Made by a program: the position numbers and the translations under genes
In this document: one piece after another, positions 5,851-8,029 of the stretch
Position numbering within the stretch: position 1 is the stretch's first letter
Layout of the letters: every line of letters starts with the position of its first letter
NCBI GenBank assembly: GCA_028820035.1
Contig: JAPPKI010000411.1
Span: forward strand, 1 to 8,029
DNA length: 8,029 bases
From: a bacterium
GTDB taxonomy: Bacteria; Actinomycetota; Acidimicrobiia; Acidimicrobiales; Bin134
Reading direction: 5' to 3'
Notes under the pieces: generated by a model
What the model saw: the letters and a program-made list of their open reading frames with translations, nothing else
What the model was told of the DNA's origin: nothing
The model's database searches: none

Positions 5851-5884
5851 CCAACGCTGCGAAACCTTGGCCTTCGACTAAAGC
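5848..5884 (+). repeat. 37-bp direct repeat, copy 2 (downstream of tetR)
   Basis: This is a perfect copy of 5783-5819, separated from it by 28 unrelated bases (5820-5847). The 65-bp offset puts the copied LQRCETLAFD-stop segment in a different frame. A +1-type frameshift upstream in the gene would therefore still end on the same C-terminus and stop. It is most simply a partial duplication; perfect identity suggests it is recent or conserved by conversion. Confidence 0.95.
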
Positions 5885-5933
5885 TGACTCCGGCTGCCTC
5901 AAGAAACGCCGAGGAGTTGTAACTGCTATCGCC

Positions 5934-5939
5934 TACATT
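5934..5939 (+). promoter_or_regulatory. Putative -10 box (TACATT) of the kinase-like gene
   Basis: TACATT fits TANNNT and ends eight bases before the GTG start at 5948. As with sufC, this predicts a leaderless or nearly leaderless mRNA. No convincing -35 box is seen. Confidence 0.4.
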
Positions 5940-5947
5940 CACTCTCC

Positions 5948-6487
5948 GTGACCCGAGGAGAAGTAGTGATCGTGTCAGGTCCGCCGGGCTCGGGGAAGAC
6001 GACTGTAAGCGCCGCTCTCGCCACGGGTTATGAGCGAGGTGTCCACCTGGAGTCGGACTGGTTCTATAGGTCCATCCGGTCGGGTTTTGTTGCCCCATGG
6101 CTACCGGACGCGCACGGCCAGAATGCCGCGGTAATGGTGGCCGTCGCGGACGCAACGGCAGCATTTGCCGATGCCGGCTATTCGGTTGTGTGGGACGGAA
6201 TTGTCGGGCCGTGGTTCCTAGATCTAGTTGCCCGACGCCTTGAGGCCCGCGAGATCGGTGTGCAGTATCTCGTCCTGCGACCCGAGCGTGTCACGGCGTC
6301 GCAACGAGTGCGGGGGCGTGGGGAGACGCCCGAAACCTCTGGCGCCGAAACCATGTACGACCAGTTCGCCGACCTGGGAAAGTTCGAGCCCCATGTCGTC
6401 TCGTCGGACGCACCGGCCGAACAGGTCATCGAGGCATGCAGAGCCGCTCTCGCCGACGGCAGCCTCCATGTGAAACTCGACTCTTGA
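5948..6487 (+). CDS. P-loop NTPase, AAA_33/zeta-toxin-like small kinase
   Basis: This is a 179-residue single-domain P-loop protein resembling small ATP-dependent kinases of the AAA_33/shikimate kinase/zeta-toxin-like superfamily. Walker A is G11-P-P-G-S-G-K-T18 directly after the first strand (EVVIVS). Further features are S36-D37-W38-F39 at the expected acceptor-binding position, a second strand ending in WDGIVGPW (D83), and an R111-P-E followed by an Arg-rich stretch (RVRGRG, 120-125) that could form the lid. GTG 5948 is chosen because it places Walker A at the normal distance and has a -10-like box just upstream. The gene stands alone; no antitoxin-like partner is adjacent, so a toxin role is not supported. 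The phosphoryl acceptor is unknown. It is separated from the upstream cassette by the duplicated tetR tail. Confidence 0.8.
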   Translation: MTRGEVVIVSGPPGSGKTTVSAALATGYERGVHLESDWFYRSIRSGFVAPWLPDAHGQNAAVMVAVADATAAFADAGYSVVWDGIVGPWFLDLVARRLEAREIGVQYLVLRPERVTASQRVRGRGETPETSGAETMYDQFADLGKFEPHVVSSDAPAEQVIEACRAALADGSLHVKLDS

Positions 6488-6608
6488 GCTGCCAACCGCC
6501 AGCCGCCGGCCGGTGTCGGTGAAAGCAGGGTTGGCTGAAGACCAGGTCGTTGTCTTGCGGAATCAGCGCCGTGAACGGGAACTGCCTGACTACGGTCTTG
6601 TCATCAAA

Positions 6609-7102
6609 GTGCGAGATGCAAAAGCCGAAGACCATCCGGAGATTCTCGGGATGACCTCGGCGATGAGGCGGCAGCTGGCGGCTTGGGCACCGGGTATTGG
6701 AGCACGTCCTTGCCGAGCAGCCTGTGGATGCCTGAGATCGAGGAAACGCCCTCCATCCCCGAACAACGGCCAACTGGGCCAGCACACACCTTTGGAGGAG
6801 TTGCATTCGATCCCGCGATCCCTGGAGCACTGGTGGCTCGCGATGAAGACGGCAATTACGCCATCGGCTCTCCCAGCGTCGAACCACCGACCTACGACCC
6901 CGGTGGACCGACCTGCGTGGTGGACCAACTCGGCGGTCCTGACCGAGGTGTCGCTCTCGACCTCGCACAATCAACAGCAGCTGCCCGTGGCGATGCCCAG
7001 CTTGTTGTGGTGTCGGCCACCGACGATGAAGAGTTTCGATTCGAGCTTGTAGCCCAGAGTTTCCAGCACCAGGTTGTTCTGCTGGCTTGGCAAGGGGCAT
7101 GA
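6609..7102 (+). pseudogene. Frameshifted acetyltransferase-like (GNAT?) gene
   Basis: Two + strand frames join into one plausible protein. From GTG 6609 the first frame reads RDAKAEDHPEILGMTSAMRRQLAAWAP, like the first strand and helix of GNAT acetyltransferases (compare the common RPATPDDLPAI start). At about 6692-6695 coherence moves to another frame beginning YWSTSLPSSLW, which runs to the TGA at 7100-7102. That part ends ARGDAQLVVVSATDDEEFRFELVAQSF, resembling the terminal helix-strand-helix of the GNAT fold. Loss of one base or gain of two near 6693 would explain the split. Continuing the first frame gives Pro/Ser/Arg-rich, unconvincing sequence, and the antisense ORFs over this region look like shadows. 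The family assignment is tentative and a sequencing error is possible. Confidence 0.35.
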
Positions 7103-7224
7103 CCCGAGCACCTTTGCATATTTTGTGATTGATGTTGCTGTTGTTAGATTATTTCTAAGATTTTTCCTGCTTTCACACGATATTCAGAGGGTTATTGTCA
7201 CTGGTTGTCGGTATGCTTACAGCT
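7103..7224. other. AT-rich intergenic region
   Basis: About 120 bases between the broken gene and the DUF222 gene are visibly AT-richer than the rest of the window, with several T runs. TTAGA-N5-TCTAA followed by GATTTTT (around 7144-7165) is only a weak, AT-only terminator candidate. TATGCT at 7212-7217 sits seven bases before the ATG at 7225 and could be a -10 box for the downstream gene. No gene is seen here. Confidence 0.4.
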
Positions 7225-8029
7225 ATGAGATTTGCCCTTGACCAGGCCGAATGCACCGGAGCCCGCGACGGCGCAGAAGGTGGTTGCGGGGCTGCGGTTT
7301 GTGTCGAGGTGGTGGATGTGGCCGGCCAGTCAGAGGAACGGTTGCGGGCGCGGATCAGTTTGATCGGCCGGGCCGAGTCGAAGCTGGCGGCGATGAAGTC
7401 CCAAGCCGTGGCCGAGATGGCCCGCCAGCACGACGCGGTCGCCGCGGAGCGGGTTGTCCGGGAGGAATTGCAGTCCTCCAAGCGGGCCGCCCGCCACGAC
7501 GTCAAGGCCGCGGAACGGCTGGCCGCGCTGGAGGCCACGTCGGAGGCGTTGGCTGCCGGCGACATCCCCCAAGACCATGCCCGGCTCATCGCCCGGGCCT
7601 CCTCCGATGGGCCCATCGACGAACAGGCACTGGTGGATGCGGCCAAAGAGCAGACCTACGACGACTTCGAAAAGACGCTGCGCCGCCAGCAGCAGGATCT
7701 GTCCGGCGACGACGGACAGGCCCTCTTAGATCGCCAGAAGCAAAAACGCACAGCCCGCATGTTCAACAGCCGCGACACCGGCATGTTCATCCTCTCTGGG
7801 GAGTTCGACCCCACAACCGGCCAGCACATCGCCGCAGTCGTCGCCGAAAAGGAACGCGAGCTGTGGCACCAAGAAGACCCCAAAGCCCGTCGTACCCCCC
7901 AACAGCGAATGGCCGACGCGCTGGCCGAACTTATCCTGGAACCGGAAAAGGGCAAGGCCAAAGGCATTGCCCTGGTGCTGGTGGCCGACTACGACGCCAC
8001 CAGCCGGGAACTGGTCAACGCCCGGTTCT
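7225..8029 (+). CDS. DUF222/13E12-family protein, probable HNH endonuclease (3' partial)
   Basis: The frame is open from ATG 7225 to the right edge (268 codons). After a short variable N-terminus it enters the DUF222 domain: a long Arg/Ala-rich helix (SEERLRARISLIGRAESKLAAMKSQAVAEMAR, about 36-67), further charged helices (VVREELQSSKRAARHDVKAAERL) and the family-typical stretch LAAGDIPQDHARLIARA at about 111-127. Next comes MFNSRDTGMFILSGEFDPTTGQHIAAVV, where the GxFDPxxG signature of the family is clear, and then RRTPQQRMADALAELI. In actinobacteria such proteins usually end in an HNH nuclease domain and occur in many copies per genome (13E12 repeat family). The HNH part would lie beyond 8029 and is not visible. 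An in-frame ATG at 7213 is an alternative start. The biological role of the family is unsettled. Confidence 0.85.
   Translation, partial: MRFALDQAECTGARDGAEGGCGAAVCVEVVDVAGQSEERLRARISLIGRAESKLAAMKSQAVAEMARQHDAVAAERVVREELQSSKRAARHDVKAAERLAALEATSEALAAGDIPQDHARLIARASSDGPIDEQALVDAAKEQTYDDFEKTLRRQQQDLSGDDGQALLDRQKQKRTARMFNSRDTGMFILSGEFDPTTGQHIAAVVAEKERELWHQEDPKARRTPQQRMADALAELILEPEKGKAKGIALVLVADYDATSRELVNARF

Noticed and set aside
5574..6164. Minus-strand ORF across the end of tetR, the direct repeats and the start of the kinase gene
   Set aside because: It spans three unrelated plus-strand elements and reads as low-complexity Gly/Val/Arg sequence.
5948..6487. Toxin-antitoxin module based on the zeta-toxin-like kinase
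   Set aside because: No small antitoxin ORF with its own start signals lies next to it; the upstream spacer contains only the duplicated tetR tail.
6426..7100. Minus-strand ORF of 224 codons over the broken gene, with a short segment HFDDKTVVRQFPFTALIPQD that looks protein-like
   Set aside because: Most of the translation is Arg/His/Cys-rich antisense sequence; a transposase remnant was considered but no DDE or HTH motif is visible.
7140..7170. Possible terminator TTAGA-N5-TCTAA plus T-run before the DUF222 gene
   Set aside because: The stem is five A/T-rich pairs, too weak to call as an intrinsic terminator.

Overview
The window is GC-rich, densely packed DNA with several GTG starts, SD-poor starts behind TANNNT -10 boxes, a SufC-SufS-SufU set and a DUF222/13E12-type gene. 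Together these point to an actinobacterium (Actinomycetota); an Acidimicrobiia-like lineage is possible, but that finer placement is inference. All supported genes are on the + strand.

Region 1 (1-3253) is iron-sulfur cluster assembly with a leading hydrolase gene. A 5'-truncated metallo-beta-lactamase-fold (glyoxalase II-like) hydrolase is followed by sufC (ATPase of the SufBCD scaffold), sufS (cysteine desulfurase) and sufU (zinc-dependent sulfur acceptor). SufS strips sulfur from cysteine, SufU relays it, and SufC powers assembly on SufB/SufD, which are not in the window. The sufC-sufS junction carries a 47-bp tandem repeat (two full copies plus 13 nt). It creates a chain of overlapping 18-codon micro-ORFs between the two genes and shifts frame at each step.

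Region 2 (about 3270-5816) is a compact three-gene cassette: a Rieske non-heme iron oxygenase alpha subunit with a Glu at the bridging position (as in carnitine/betaine-type oxygenases), an SDR oxidoreductase whose start overlaps the oxygenase stop (ATGA), and a BetI-like TetR regulator starting 2 nt after the SDR. Its promoter is readable (TTGAAC-16-TAGATT). The -35 box lies inside a 7-2-7 inverted repeat typical of TetR-family operators, so autoregulation of the cassette by its last gene is a concrete hypothesis. A second inverted repeat overlaps the -10 box.

Region 3 (5817-7224) is accessory. A 37-bp direct repeat copies the 3' end of the tetR gene downstream of its stop. A P-loop kinase-like gene follows, then an apparently frameshifted acetyltransferase-like gene, then an AT-richer intergenic stretch.

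Region 4 (7225-8029) is the N-terminal part of a DUF222/13E12-family protein (usually an HNH endonuclease), cut by the window edge.
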